From positions 142,947-206,946 of the forward strand of contig SUVG01000004.1 in assembly GCA_015062115.1 (NCBI GenBank): a DNA stretch of 64,000 nt. Reading direction: 5' to 3'. The DNA is from Elusimicrobium sp. (lineage in GTDB: Bacteria > Elusimicrobiota > Elusimicrobia > Elusimicrobiales > Elusimicrobiaceae). Below are positions 35,601-41,966 of the stretch, piece by piece. Position 1 is the first letter of the stretch. Each line of letters begins with the position of its first letter. A program made the position numbers and the translations under genes. The notes under the pieces were generated by a model. The model searched no databases. It was given only the letters and a program-made list of their open reading frames with translations, and had not been told where the DNA came from.

Positions 35601-35948
35601 ATGACGGTAAAGAAAATTGGAGAAAGAATAAAAAAAGCGATTAAAGAAAGCAATTTAACTCAAGAAGATACCGCAAAAAAACTAAAAATCAGCAGACAAC
35701 AAATATGCAACTGGATTCACAATAGAAACACTCCTACAATAAATCTGCTAAACGAAATAATAAAAATAACGGGAAAAGATGCAAACTACTTTTTTGGCAT
35801 TCCTTCTTACACTGTGAACAACCCCCTCGTAGGCAACAAACCAAATACACTTCAAACCACTATCGATGCCGCCGAATTTGAGAGTATAAAGCAAGATATT
35901 GCTCTTCTAAAAAAAGTAGTTATTGAACTTCAAGATAAGGAAAAATAA
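35601..35948 (+). CDS. XRE-family phage repressor/regulator
   Basis: 115 residues. Residues 5-66 are an HTH_3 domain: IGERIKKAIKESNLTQEDTA, then KKLKISRQQICNWIHNRNTP as the recognition helix region. The C-terminus (IDAAEFESIKQDIALLKKVVIELQDKEK) is a short coiled coil for oligomerisation; there is no LexA-type peptidase domain, so cleavage by RecA is not expected and induction may instead run through the ImmA-like peptidase. AAGAGGA precedes the ATG. The nested palindromes immediately upstream are the natural operator candidates. AT-rich relative to the virion genes. Confidence 0.85.
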   Translation: MTVKKIGERIKKAIKESNLTQEDTAKKLKISRQQICNWIHNRNTPTINLLNEIIKITGKDANYFFGIPSYTVNNPLVGNKPNTLQTTIDAAEFESIKQDIALLKKVVIELQDKEK

Positions 35949-35951
35949 TAA

Positions 35952-36287
35952 ATGGAGAAAAAACTACAAAACGATAAATACAATATCCCTGTAATGACCG
36001 ACTTAAAACGGCCCGATGAAATCCTGTACGCGACGGAAACACAAGTTCTCGGCAAGCCCAAAACGAACTACTTTGCCATGATGGATTTTGATTACAATCC
36101 TAGAAAAGAGGCCCAAGGACAAATTGCTATACTATCATCTATTTGCGTTTGCGCTCTTTTATTCTTTTTGTTATTATGTTTTTTAGTTAAAAGATACAGA
36201 ATTTTATCTTTTTTCAAACTATACAAAAGAAAAAAACAGAATAAATTCACACTGGATGATATTTTTGAAACAGAAATTAAAAAATAA
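35952..36287 (+). CDS. Small membrane protein carrying a 39-residue segment of the giant virion protein
   Basis: 111 residues. Residues 8-46 are identical to residues 21-59 of the 2831-residue polyvalent protein encoded at 55146. A short linker leads to one membrane helix (about 56-79, AILSSICVCALLFFLLLCFL), then a basic tail (KRYRILSFFKLYKRKKQNK) and an acidic end. By the positive-inside rule the tail is cytoplasmic and the shared segment lies outside or in the periplasm. It starts 3 bases after the repressor gene and overlaps the nuclease gene, so it belongs to the lysogeny transcript. Function unknown; a decoy, exclusion or assembly role connected with the virion protein is inference. Confidence 0.8.
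   Translation: MEKKLQNDKYNIPVMTDLKRPDEILYATETQVLGKPKTNYFAMMDFDYNPRKEAQGQIAILSSICVCALLFFLLLCFLVKRYRILSFFKLYKRKKQNKFTLDDIFETEIKK
35973..36091 (+). repeat. 119-base repeat, copy 1 (shared tag coding sequence)
   Basis: Matches 55206-55324 in the same orientation: 111 of 119 bases are identical by hand alignment. Outer blocks of 42 or more bases are identical; eight differences, all third-position or silent first-position, lie between 36017 and 36047. Confidence 0.95.
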
Positions 36288-36684
36288 TTTACTTTTTTGT
36301 CTGTTCCTCTTATTCTTACTCGTACCTGCTTCCGCCGAACCGCAACCCACCGCTACCTTCAACTCCGTAAAACTCGGCAAAGTGATTGATGGGGATACCT
36401 TCAAAGTAAATCTGAATTGCAAATACAAAATCTTTTGCAAGGCAATTTCAGTACGGGTACGCGGCATAAACACTCCGGAGTTAAGTGCCAAAGAACCCGC
36501 CATTAAGAAAAAAGCCCAAGAAGCCAAACAGTTTACAAAGGATTTTCTCTCTAAAAAGAAAATAAAACTTAAAAGATGTTCAAGAGGAAAGTATTTTCGT
36601 CTTGTTTGCGATGTTTACGCAAACAAAGAAAGTTTGGCAGAGGCCTTATTGGCCAAGGAATTAGCGGTTTCCTACGAATTATAA
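36256..36684 (+). CDS. Secreted thermonuclease-like protein (SNase family)
   Basis: 142 residues. The N-terminus (NNLLFCLFLLFLLVPASAEP) is a signal peptide. LGKVIDGDTFKVNL, VRVRGINTPELSAKEP and EAKQFTKDFL match the staphylococcal nuclease fold, including the Arg and Asp/Glu of the calcium site; RGKYFRLVCDVYA stands where the second catalytic Arg (YGR) normally is. It would degrade DNA or RNA outside the cytoplasm. The gene overlaps the tagged membrane protein by 32 bases and lies in the lysogeny region, so it is probably expressed from the prophage as an accessory (moron) gene, perhaps attacking incoming DNA. Confidence 0.85.
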   Translation: MIFLKQKLKNNLLFCLFLLFLLVPASAEPQPTATFNSVKLGKVIDGDTFKVNLNCKYKIFCKAISVRVRGINTPELSAKEPAIKKKAQEAKQFTKDFLSKKKIKLKRCSRGKYFRLVCDVYANKESLAEALLAKELAVSYEL

Positions 36685-36705
36685 GTAAAATAAAATTTCA
36701 CACTA

Positions 36706-36733
36706 AACCCTGACACAAACCAGTGTCAGGGTT
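36706..36733. terminator. Bidirectional terminator between convergent genes
   Basis: AACCCTGACAC (36706-36716) pairs perfectly with GTGTCAGGGTT (36723-36733). It separates the nuclease transcript from the converging minus-strand genes. T tracts are weak. Confidence 0.75.
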
Positions 36734-37127
36734 ATTCATGGTGAAAAAAGTAATTTAGGCCTATTGCCCACAAACCGACCACAGTACCTAGTGAACTTGT
36801 AATAAAAGCAATAGCAACCGAAGGTGGGAGGAAATGCTTTAATTTGGCCATATGCCTAATTTCATATCCTGTAAAATAAAGCCACGAAAGCGATAAAATA
36901 GACAAGACTATTATTAAACAAATTCTAACAACCTGATTCTTTTTTCGGTGTTCATTATCTATTTTTAATTTATAAACTTCTTCCTTCAATTTATTGAGTT
37001 CTTCTGCCGCTATAGCAGAGAGTTCGCCGGAGTCGGCATTTTCACCGGAACCGGCATTTTCACATGGACTAGGAATAATGTAAGCATTTTCCAATATAGA
37101 AGATTCTTTTTTGTTTCTTTCTTCCAT
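36732..37127 (-). CDS. Two-helix membrane protein with coiled coil, unknown
   Basis: 131 residues. A polar N-terminus contains a small repeat (ENAGSGENADSGE) followed by a coiled coil (AAEELNKLKEEVYKLKIDNEH) and two membrane helices (about 66-88 and 102-126). It begins 1 base after the ImmA-like peptidase gene, so the two are cotranscribed. I do not recognise the family. Small membrane proteins in this position of lysogenic phages often mediate superinfection exclusion; that is only analogy. Confidence 0.7.
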   Translation of the reverse strand: MEERNKKESSILENAYIIPSPCENAGSGENADSGELSAIAAEELNKLKEEVYKLKIDNEHRKKNQVVRICLIIVLSILSLSWLYFTGYEIRHMAKLKHFLPPSVAIAFITSSLGTVVGLWAIGLNYFFHHE

Positions 37128-37128
37128 A

Positions 37129-37617
37129 CTATATTCCTAAATCATGTCGGCGATAACCGATAACATCAACAGAAACCCCAAACAAATTAGCAAGTTGCTG
37201 ATTGGTAGCGAAGGGAAAACGAGAAATACAATCTTTCAAAAGATTTTCCGGCACAAGCAAATTGGCCGCAAAACAATTGGCTTCCTGCTCTAAGGGAGTA
37301 TTGGGAATATTGCCGATTGGTTGCCTATACAAAACATCATAATCAGGGTCTGATAAATGCCCCAACAAATAATGGCCCAACTCATGCGCAATCGTAAAAT
37401 TTTTACGCACATTAGATTCAGCAGAGTTAACAATAATTTCCCCTTTAGAATCAACAAAACCAGCAATATCCATGTGCTGCGGCTTAAAAACACAGTATTT
37501 AACATTTAAGCCATAGTTCCGCGCTATCTGTTCGGCAATAATAGGCGGTTGAGTAATGAAGTTATTTTTAATAACTTTTTGGGCTTCTTCTAAAGCTCTT
37601 CTATAGTTGGCTTGCAT
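37129..37617 (-). CDS. ImmA/IrrE-family metallopeptidase
   Basis: 162 residues from the ATG at 37617 (a longer in-frame ATG lies at 37656). FTIAHELGHYLLGHL is the HExxH zinc site and EQEANCFAANLLVPE the downstream Glu helix of the ImmA/IrrE (COG2856) family. Members cleave XRE repressors such as ImmR to induce mobile elements. The shorter start is preferred because a TATAAT on the minus strand (37629-37624) ends 6 bases before it and a palindrome would lie inside the longer coding form. Its likely substrate is the XRE protein encoded at 35601. Confidence 0.9.
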   Translation of the reverse strand: MQANYRRALEEAQKVIKNNFITQPPIIAEQIARNYGLNVKYCVFKPQHMDIAGFVDSKGEIIVNSAESNVRKNFTIAHELGHYLLGHLSDPDYDVLYRQPIGNIPNTPLEQEANCFAANLLVPENLLKDCISRFPFATNQQLANLFGVSVDVIGYRRHDLGI

Positions 37618-37623
37618 ATTTTT

Positions 37624-37648
37624 ATTATAGCAATTTCTCAAAATTGCT
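37624..37648 (-). promoter_or_regulatory. Promoter/operator of the ImmA operon
   Basis: TATAAT on the minus strand (37629-37624) is overlapped by an 8-base palindrome AGCAATTT-CTCA-AAATTGCT (37629-37648), a good operator candidate for a dimeric regulator. No clear -35 box is seen. Confidence 0.5.
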
Positions 37649-37709
37649 TTCTCCATTATTCTAATTTTAATCCCAAAAATCCAAATTTCAATCTAAAAAG
37701 GAGGTTATT

Positions 37710-38732
37710 ATGTTCTTACGAGGAAACATCTATTACGGAGATTGTTACTATCGTGGCAAAAGATACCGTCCGTCCCTACACACTTCCGATCCGAAAGTAG
37801 CCGCTACCCGAGAAAGTGTTTTTGTTCAGTTTTTAGAGGAAAACAATATCACCCCAAAAGAGGTTCCGCTATGGAAAGATTTTAAGAAATGGTACTTTTG
37901 GTACTTGTCTCAAAACCGCACTTCCGGAACGGAGTATATCCATCATACAGCCACACGGCTAATGGAAGAATACCGCACTCCATACTACTTACGCAGCATT
38001 ACCCCTGATTTTTTATTAAAATTTAAGATTTTTCTACACGAAAAATACCAGGGAAAATGCCCCGCCGGCCGGAACCGTTATCTTAAAGCCATAAAAGCCA
38101 TGATGCACACCGCCGAAATGTTCGGCAAAATAGGCATCAAACAAAATTGGGAACTGGTTAAAAAGGACGACGAAAACGAAAATCGTACCGAATACCACGA
38201 AGTGTTTGAACTTTCCCAAATCAAATCCGCATTAGAAGGGGATTTATTAACGGCCTTTTTGTTGGGCTGTGAAGAAGGGTTAAGAAGGGGGGAAATAGCC
38301 TTCTTATACAAAACAGACTATAACCCCTATACACACACCATAACTATCAGCAAAAAGGTTGAGTGGAAACCCAAAACGAAAAAATCCATACGAACAATTC
38401 CCCTGCGCCCACTCACGGAAGAAGCCATAAAAGCGAGTATTGCAAGAGCCCCAAAAGAAAGCCCTTACATCATCAATTTAGAGGGAAATCGAGAAAAGTA
38501 CAGTTATGTAAGCGCGGCATATATACGAGAAACCAAAAAAAAATTACCGCATTTGCACTGTTATTTGCACAAATTAAGGCATACTTTCGGAAGTTTACTT
38601 ATACAACAGGGGGTTCACTTAAAAACGGTATGTGATTTAATGGGGCATAGCAACATATTACAGACGGAAAAATATGTTCACTTAGGTCGTTCGCAGTATA
38701 TTTCGGCCATCAGTTGTTTACCCGAAATTTAG
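37710..38732 (+). CDS. Second tyrosine recombinase (integrase 2)
   Basis: 340 residues. The catalytic residues are present: Arg in CEEGLRRGEIAFLYKTDY, LHKLRHTFGSLLIQQG (His-x-x-Arg), LMGHSNILQTEKYVHLG with His and the Tyr nucleophile. The N-terminal domain (1-150) differs from that of integrase 1. AAAGGAGG lies 6 bases before the ATG. It diverges from the ImmA operon and faces the early genes. Two complete integrases in one prophage arm are unusual: it may be a second mobile element, an invertase or resolvase for phage DNA, or the true phage integrase with integrase 1 belonging to an element inserted at the tRNA. Confidence 0.92.
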   Translation: MFLRGNIYYGDCYYRGKRYRPSLHTSDPKVAATRESVFVQFLEENNITPKEVPLWKDFKKWYFWYLSQNRTSGTEYIHHTATRLMEEYRTPYYLRSITPDFLLKFKIFLHEKYQGKCPAGRNRYLKAIKAMMHTAEMFGKIGIKQNWELVKKDDENENRTEYHEVFELSQIKSALEGDLLTAFLLGCEEGLRRGEIAFLYKTDYNPYTHTITISKKVEWKPKTKKSIRTIPLRPLTEEAIKASIARAPKESPYIINLEGNREKYSYVSAAYIRETKKKLPHLHCYLHKLRHTFGSLLIQQGVHLKTVCDLMGHSNILQTEKYVHLGRSQYISAISCLPEI

Positions 38733-38756
38733 CAAACAGGGCACAGGTGGGGCTCG

Positions 38757-38966
38757 TTCTCGTCGGTTTGACATTTCCCATAGAGGGAAATTGTCAAAGA
38801 GCAATTTAGATCGGCGAGGGCTGGCTTACCCCCGAACGATACCCAAACAAGGGTGGTGTATAAATTTGCAAAAGCACCTAGGGGTGCTATACATCAAGCA
38901 AAAGGCAAGTATCAAGCCGTTAAGCGGCGCTCCGAGCCAGCGGAGTTAACAGATACTTGCCTTTTT
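38757..38966 (+). ncRNA. Structured non-coding region with three-way-junction terminator
   Basis: The 260 bases between integrase 2 and the next gene contain no convincing open frame but many paired segments: CTCGTCG/CGGCGAG (38759-38765, 38812-38818) enclosing TTTGACATTTCCC/GGGAAATTGTCAAA (38767-38779, 38785-38798); TGTATA/TATACA enclosing AGCACC/GGTGCT (38873-38878, 38883-38888); and GGCAAGTATC/GATACTTGCC (38904-38913, 38952-38961) enclosing two arms GCCG/CGGC and CTCCG/CGGAG, followed by T5. The last is a three-way junction with a terminator tail. Either a small phage RNA or an elaborate leader/terminator. Confidence 0.5.
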
Positions 38967-38992
38967 ATTATAGCAAATGCCTAGGAGAGAGT

Positions 38993-39271
38993 ATGAAAAA
39001 AGAACGCATGGCTAAGGCGGTTAAAACAGTAGAAATCGGCGCTCAAACTTACTTTACTGTGTGCGGGTTGCGTGAACAATTGCCGGGCCGTATTAGTGGA
39101 ACGCATATAAGTGCTGAACAGATTTTCAAACTTATTAAAGAAGGTATGCCTTGCTTTAGTTTTAGTGGAAGATATCTGTTTGATTTATCAAAAGTGCAAG
39201 ATTGGCTGGTTTTAAGACAACCAACTTCGCAACTAAATCATCTTGCCCGGTTTACGAAAATCAGAGGATAA
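38993..39271 (+). CDS. Excisionase-like small DNA-binding protein
   Basis: 92 residues from the ATG at 38993, chosen because AGGAGAGAG lies just before it; the reading from 38957 would start inside the terminator hairpin. ISAEQIFKLIKEGMPCFSFSGRYLFDLSKVQDWL fits a winged-helix of the MerR-like excisionase/HTH_17 type. Placed right after an integrase it may direct excision, or serve as an early regulator. Low similarity, so the call rests mostly on the fold pattern and context. Confidence 0.6.
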   Translation: MKKERMAKAVKTVEIGAQTYFTVCGLREQLPGRISGTHISAEQIFKLIKEGMPCFSFSGRYLFDLSKVQDWLVLRQPTSQLNHLARFTKIRG

Positions 39272-39277
39272 GAAAGT

Positions 39278-39607
39278 ATGGCTAGAAGAAAAGGCGGGAA
39301 GGTGGTTAATCGGCCGTGTAAGCATTGTGGGGAAGTGCTACCTATGGTGGGAAAGCAGCGCGTGTGCAAAAAGTGTCAACAAGCACAAAAAACCGCTTGG
39401 CAAAACGAATACAACCACATTCCTGCGGCCGAAAGAAAAGTCCGTGCAGATAAAAGAAGGAAAGATTTAGGGCTTACCTTTTCGTTTTCGGGGGGAAAAT
39501 GGACTTGGCACGCGCCCAATGGGTTATCAAACGGGCCGTTTGATACTATCCGTGCCGCTAGAAATGATGCCCGAAAGGCCTTTGGGCTTAAGGAGGAAAA
39601 GAGATGA
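39278..39607 (+). CDS. Small zinc-ribbon protein
   Basis: 109 residues. CKHCGEVLPMVGKQRVCKKC is a CxxC-x13-CxxC zinc ribbon at the N-terminus. The C-terminus (FSGGKWTWHAPNGLSNGPFDTIRAARNDARKAFG) resembles a small AP2-like DNA-contacting module. It lies 6 bases after the excisionase-like gene. Many phages carry such small nucleic-acid-binding early proteins; its exact role is unknown. Confidence 0.65.
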   Translation: MARRKGGKVVNRPCKHCGEVLPMVGKQRVCKKCQQAQKTAWQNEYNHIPAAERKVRADKRRKDLGLTFSFSGGKWTWHAPNGLSNGPFDTIRAARNDARKAFGLKEEKR

Positions 39608-39741
39608 AAAGATTTTGGCAAGTTTTAACTAAACCGGAAGATTGGCACACCGCAAGTGCGGTAGTCGTAGGGATTGCCGGAAGTATTTTACTAACCCTGC
39701 TTTTTATTAACGCATTTGATTATAATTTCCCGGCGAAATAG
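39604..39741 (+). CDS. Tiny membrane protein (45 residues)
   Basis: Starts at an ATG that overlaps the previous stop (ATGA) with GGAGG just upstream. The 45-residue product has one helix (VVVGIAGSILLTLLFINAF). Too short to classify; a holin-like or regulatory peptide is possible. Confidence 0.6.
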   Translation: MKRFWQVLTKPEDWHTASAVVVGIAGSILLTLLFINAFDYNFPAK

Positions 39742-40135
39742 CACCGGGCGGGCGTGGATCTGCAACAACCTCCATGGTTAAGTCTACGATACAAGTACAA
39801 CAACCACGCCCGAGAAATTAAAAATCAAAGTAGTTTTGGTGCCAATCGCCCCCGATAAGTTGCGGATAAGCAGTTGCCAAGAGAGCGGGCCGCAAGGGGC
39901 CAAAACGAAATGAGAAGGGAGTAATTAACCCTTACGGGTGCGCCCGTTATAGCGCACGATTTGCAGTAAGGAAGGGCCGACACCTTCCTAAATCCAAAAG
40001 TCGGGTGTTCTAAACTCAAACTTGTAAGAAAGTAAAAAGGAAAAAACTATCCTGCCCCCACTGACCGTTTGGAGGTGGGGGTAAATTTTAACAAATGAAA
40101 AACGGCAGGCCGAATTTGCCGCTTATAGGGTAATT
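39742..40135 (+). ncRNA. Large candidate structured RNA of the phage early region
   Basis: 394 bases without a supported gene, but with at least six stems: CGGGCGTGG/CCACGCCCG (39749-39757, 39804-39812, 9 of 9 pairs); GTTTTGG/CCAAAAC (39833-39839, 39900-39906) enclosing a GGCC hairpin; GTGCGC/GCGCAC (39938-39943, 39952-39957); AGGAAGG/CCTTCCT (39969-39975, 39983-39989); CCCCCAC/GTGGGGG (40055-40061, 40075-40081); CGGCA/TGCCG (40103-40107, 40117-40121). GC content is higher than in the flanking genes. It may be a phage non-coding RNA of a large ornate type, or a packaging or control site. Strand is assumed from neighbouring genes. Confidence 0.5.
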
Positions 40136-40531
40136 ATGAAAATAAACGATGAAAAACACTTGCTATTCCTACATATTTTAGATGCGATGAAGGTGCAAGC
40201 CAACGCACAAGAGTGTTTCCTTGTGGATAGAATCCGCGCGGAGTTTGAAAATATGTTTTCTATGGAACTGAATTATGCGCGTACAAGAAATACCGCTGAG
40301 TTTGATGAAGATGTTCGTAATGTGAGAGATGCTCTTTATCAAGCCTGCAAAAAGCACCCTCTTTTTGCGAACTCTCCCGAACAAGGAGTTTGTATTTTGC
40401 TCGAAGAGGTGGGGGAACTTGCCCAAGAGGTAAACGATAATTCGCTCGATTATCAATGGAAATCCAGGGCTTATGAGGAAGCGGCACAGGTTGCTGCTGT
40501 GGCGATTCGGTTTATGAGGAAAATAAGATGA
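40136..40531 (+). CDS. MazG-like nucleotide pyrophosphohydrolase family protein
   Basis: 131 residues. GVCILLEEVGELAQEVNDNS followed by YEEAAQVAAVAIRFM has the EExxE and ExxxxA helices of MazG-like all-alpha NTP pyrophosphatases. The N-terminal 75 residues are a helical extension. Phage MazG proteins hydrolyse (d)NTPs or alarmones to keep the host in a growing state. TAGGGTAATT precedes the ATG. Confidence 0.7.
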   Translation: MKINDEKHLLFLHILDAMKVQANAQECFLVDRIRAEFENMFSMELNYARTRNTAEFDEDVRNVRDALYQACKKHPLFANSPEQGVCILLEEVGELAQEVNDNSLDYQWKSRAYEEAAQVAAVAIRFMRKIR

Positions 40532-40623
40532 TTATTTTCTTAAAAATAGTGTTTATTTTGGGCCTTTTCTGTCTGCTCGTTTCGGGTGTTTTTGAATTTT
40601 TGGAGAGAGATGATGAGTGGTAG
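40528..40623 (+). CDS. Tiny membrane peptide (31 residues)
   Basis: ATG at 40528 overlaps the previous stop codon (ATGA). IIFLKIVFILGLFCLLVSGVF is a membrane helix, followed by an acidic end. The last 11 or 14 bases overlap the next gene. Its tight packing in the operon suggests it is real. Confidence 0.5.
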   Translation: MIIFLKIVFILGLFCLLVSGVFEFLERDDEW

Positions 40624-40819
40624 CCGATTGGTGTGGTGGTTGGAAGTACCGGAAATTTGTACCGGTTGGGCTGTTTGCCGAGACTTGGAGAAAGGTTCTC
40701 TTGTAAAAGTGAGGACTTTAGAGGGGCGCGAATTAAATGTTTGCCGAGAGGACTTGCATTTAAGTTACGGAAGTGCCGCTTTGGAATTGGAAAAAATTGT
40801 GCGTATGACGAGGGTATAA
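40613..40819 (+). CDS. Small SH3-like protein of unknown function
   Basis: 68 residues from the ATG at 40613 (another ATG is at 40610); GGAGAGA lies 7 bases upstream. CTGWAVCRDLEKGSLVKVRTLEGRELNVCREDL suggests a small beta barrel. No function assigned. The reading frame fits the dense early operon. Confidence 0.5.
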   Translation: MSGSRLVWWLEVPEICTGWAVCRDLEKGSLVKVRTLEGRELNVCREDLHLSYGSAALELEKIVRMTRV

Positions 40820-40821
40820 CG

Positions 40822-40941
40822 ATGGAAACATTTGAATATTGTGAATACTGCGGGGATAAGTTTTTTAAGGAAGACTTAAAAGAAACGCCTAACGGACGGC
40901 GTATTTGTTCGGTTTGTGCCGAGAAAATGGGCTTTATTTGA
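40822..40941 (+). CDS. Tiny zinc-ribbon protein (39 residues)
   Basis: ATG at 40822. CEYCGDKFFKEDL followed by ICSVCAEKMG gives two CxxC pairs, a minimal zinc ribbon typical of small phage proteins. It lies 2 bases after the previous stop. Confidence 0.6.
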   Translation: METFEYCEYCGDKFFKEDLKETPNGRRICSVCAEKMGFI

Positions 40942-40950
40942 GGAGTATTT

Positions 40951-41358
40951 ATGAGCATGTTAACGATGTATTGGATTATAAAGTTAGATGATTTTAGATG
41001 TGCCTTAAACGGGGCTTGGGCGGCTTCGTTTACTATGTTTGTTGTCGTTGTTGTTGTGTTAGGGATTTTAGGTTCAGATTATGGCTTTGAATGGTTTTGG
41101 AAAAGATGTCGTCCGATTCTTTTGTTACTCGTGTTTGGCTTTGCTTCGTTATTGGTGCGTAGTTTTTTGCCCAGCACCAAACAAATGGCGGCCATTATTG
41201 TTATTCCGGCAGTGCTTAACAATGAACGAGTGCAGGTGTTGGGAGACAAAGCACTGGATACGGGAGATTTACTCCTAACGCTTGCCCAAGAATATATACA
41301 AGAACACCTAAAAAAGCCGGAGGGCGGGAACAATGCCTCCCATAACAGTAACTTTTGA
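40951..41358 (+). CDS. Phage membrane protein with two helices
   Basis: 135 residues. Two membrane helices (about 23-42 and 55-72) precede a soluble C-terminal part beginning STKQMAAIIVIPAVLNNERVQVLG. This pattern (a membrane hairpin followed by an AAIxVIPAIxNNExVQ segment) recurs in many phage proteins without known function. GGAGTATTT precedes the ATG. A holin-like role is possible but unsupported. Confidence 0.65.
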   Translation: MSMLTMYWIIKLDDFRCALNGAWAASFTMFVVVVVVLGILGSDYGFEWFWKRCRPILLLLVFGFASLLVRSFLPSTKQMAAIIVIPAVLNNERVQVLGDKALDTGDLLLTLAQEYIQEHLKKPEGGNNASHNSNF

Positions 41359-41452
41359 GCAAGACGGGAAGCGGGCTACCGTTACCTTAACCAGGAACGA
41401 TAAACTTTTGAGACGGGAAGCAGGCTACCGTTACCTTAACCAGGAACGATAA
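41333..41452 (+). pseudogene. Small gene frameshifted by a 49-base tandem duplication
   Basis: From the ATG at 41333 (GGAGGGCGGGAA upstream) the frame begins PPITVTFEQDGKRATVTLTR and then enters the second duplicate copy in another frame, stopping after 39 codons. Without the duplication the frame would read on to 41501 and overlap the next gene start, as neighbouring genes do. I therefore read it as a small phage gene broken by the duplication. Confidence 0.5.
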
Positions 41453-41453
41453 A
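41363..41453 (+). repeat. Tandem duplication, 49-base period
   Basis: Copy 1 (41363-41404) and copy 2 (41412-41453) match over 42 bases with one difference (G to A at 41422). Upstream ACTTTTGAG is also duplicated, with a CAAG difference at the junction. Confidence 0.95.
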
Positions 41454-41485
41454 AAAAAGACTTTGAAATTATTAAGAGGGCAGAT

Positions 41486-41716
41486 ATGGCAAAAGCACTA
41501 AATATAGAGAGAGTTTCTCTTATGGTTTTGGGCCTGCTTGGGGCCTACGCCGTTGTTAGTCATGGTTATGACTCTGTTTTTATTGTCAACAAACATATTA
41601 CTGTTTTGGTAGGGCGGAACGGATATAGTTTTAAGGATCATAAAACAGGAAAAACCCCTTCCAAAGAGATGCAAAAACTCATTATCCGATGTATTAAAAA
41701 AAACCAGGAGAAATAG
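41486..41716 (+). CDS. Small membrane protein (76 residues)
   Basis: ATG at 41486 with AGAGGG 6 bases upstream. LMVLGLLGAYAVVSHGYDSVF is one helix near the N-terminus; the remainder is basic. Function unknown. It follows the broken gene and precedes a conserved helical phage protein. Confidence 0.55.
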   Translation: MAKALNIERVSLMVLGLLGAYAVVSHGYDSVFIVNKHITVLVGRNGYSFKDHKTGKTPSKEMQKLIIRCIKKNQEK

Positions 41717-41717
41717 T

Positions 41718-41963
41718 ATGACGAAAGCAAAAAAGAAAATCCTTGAGCAAGGATGGAAAGAAAGGTTGGCGAAGGAATACTCCCAAACCAAAGAACGGTA
41801 TGAAAAAATACATAAAACCATTGTGAAACTTGAAGCAGGGACATGCCCTTTTGAATCTTCTTGTTCATTAGATCTTCTTAAACGCCAAGCAAAAGCGATT
41901 GGGAAATATCTGTTTATCCTTGAGGTTCGTGCAGAACAGGCAGGCATTGTGTTGCAGGATTAG
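41718..41963 (+). CDS. Helical phage protein of the crAss001_48-related type
   Basis: 81 residues. WKERLAKEYSQTKERYEKIHKTIVKLEAGT, then LDLLKRQAKAIGKYLFILEVRAEQAGI, fits a small two-helix family found widely in gut phages (crAss001_48-related). Its function is unknown. It starts 1 base after the previous stop with AGGAG just upstream. Confidence 0.6.
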   Translation: MTKAKKKILEQGWKERLAKEYSQTKERYEKIHKTIVKLEAGTCPFESSCSLDLLKRQAKAIGKYLFILEVRAEQAGIVLQD

Positions 41964-41966
41964 AAC

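Noticed and set aside
39604..41716. The small membrane proteins as holin and lysis genes
   Set aside because: No endolysin is present nearby and they lie in the early region; lysis genes are more likely beyond the window end.
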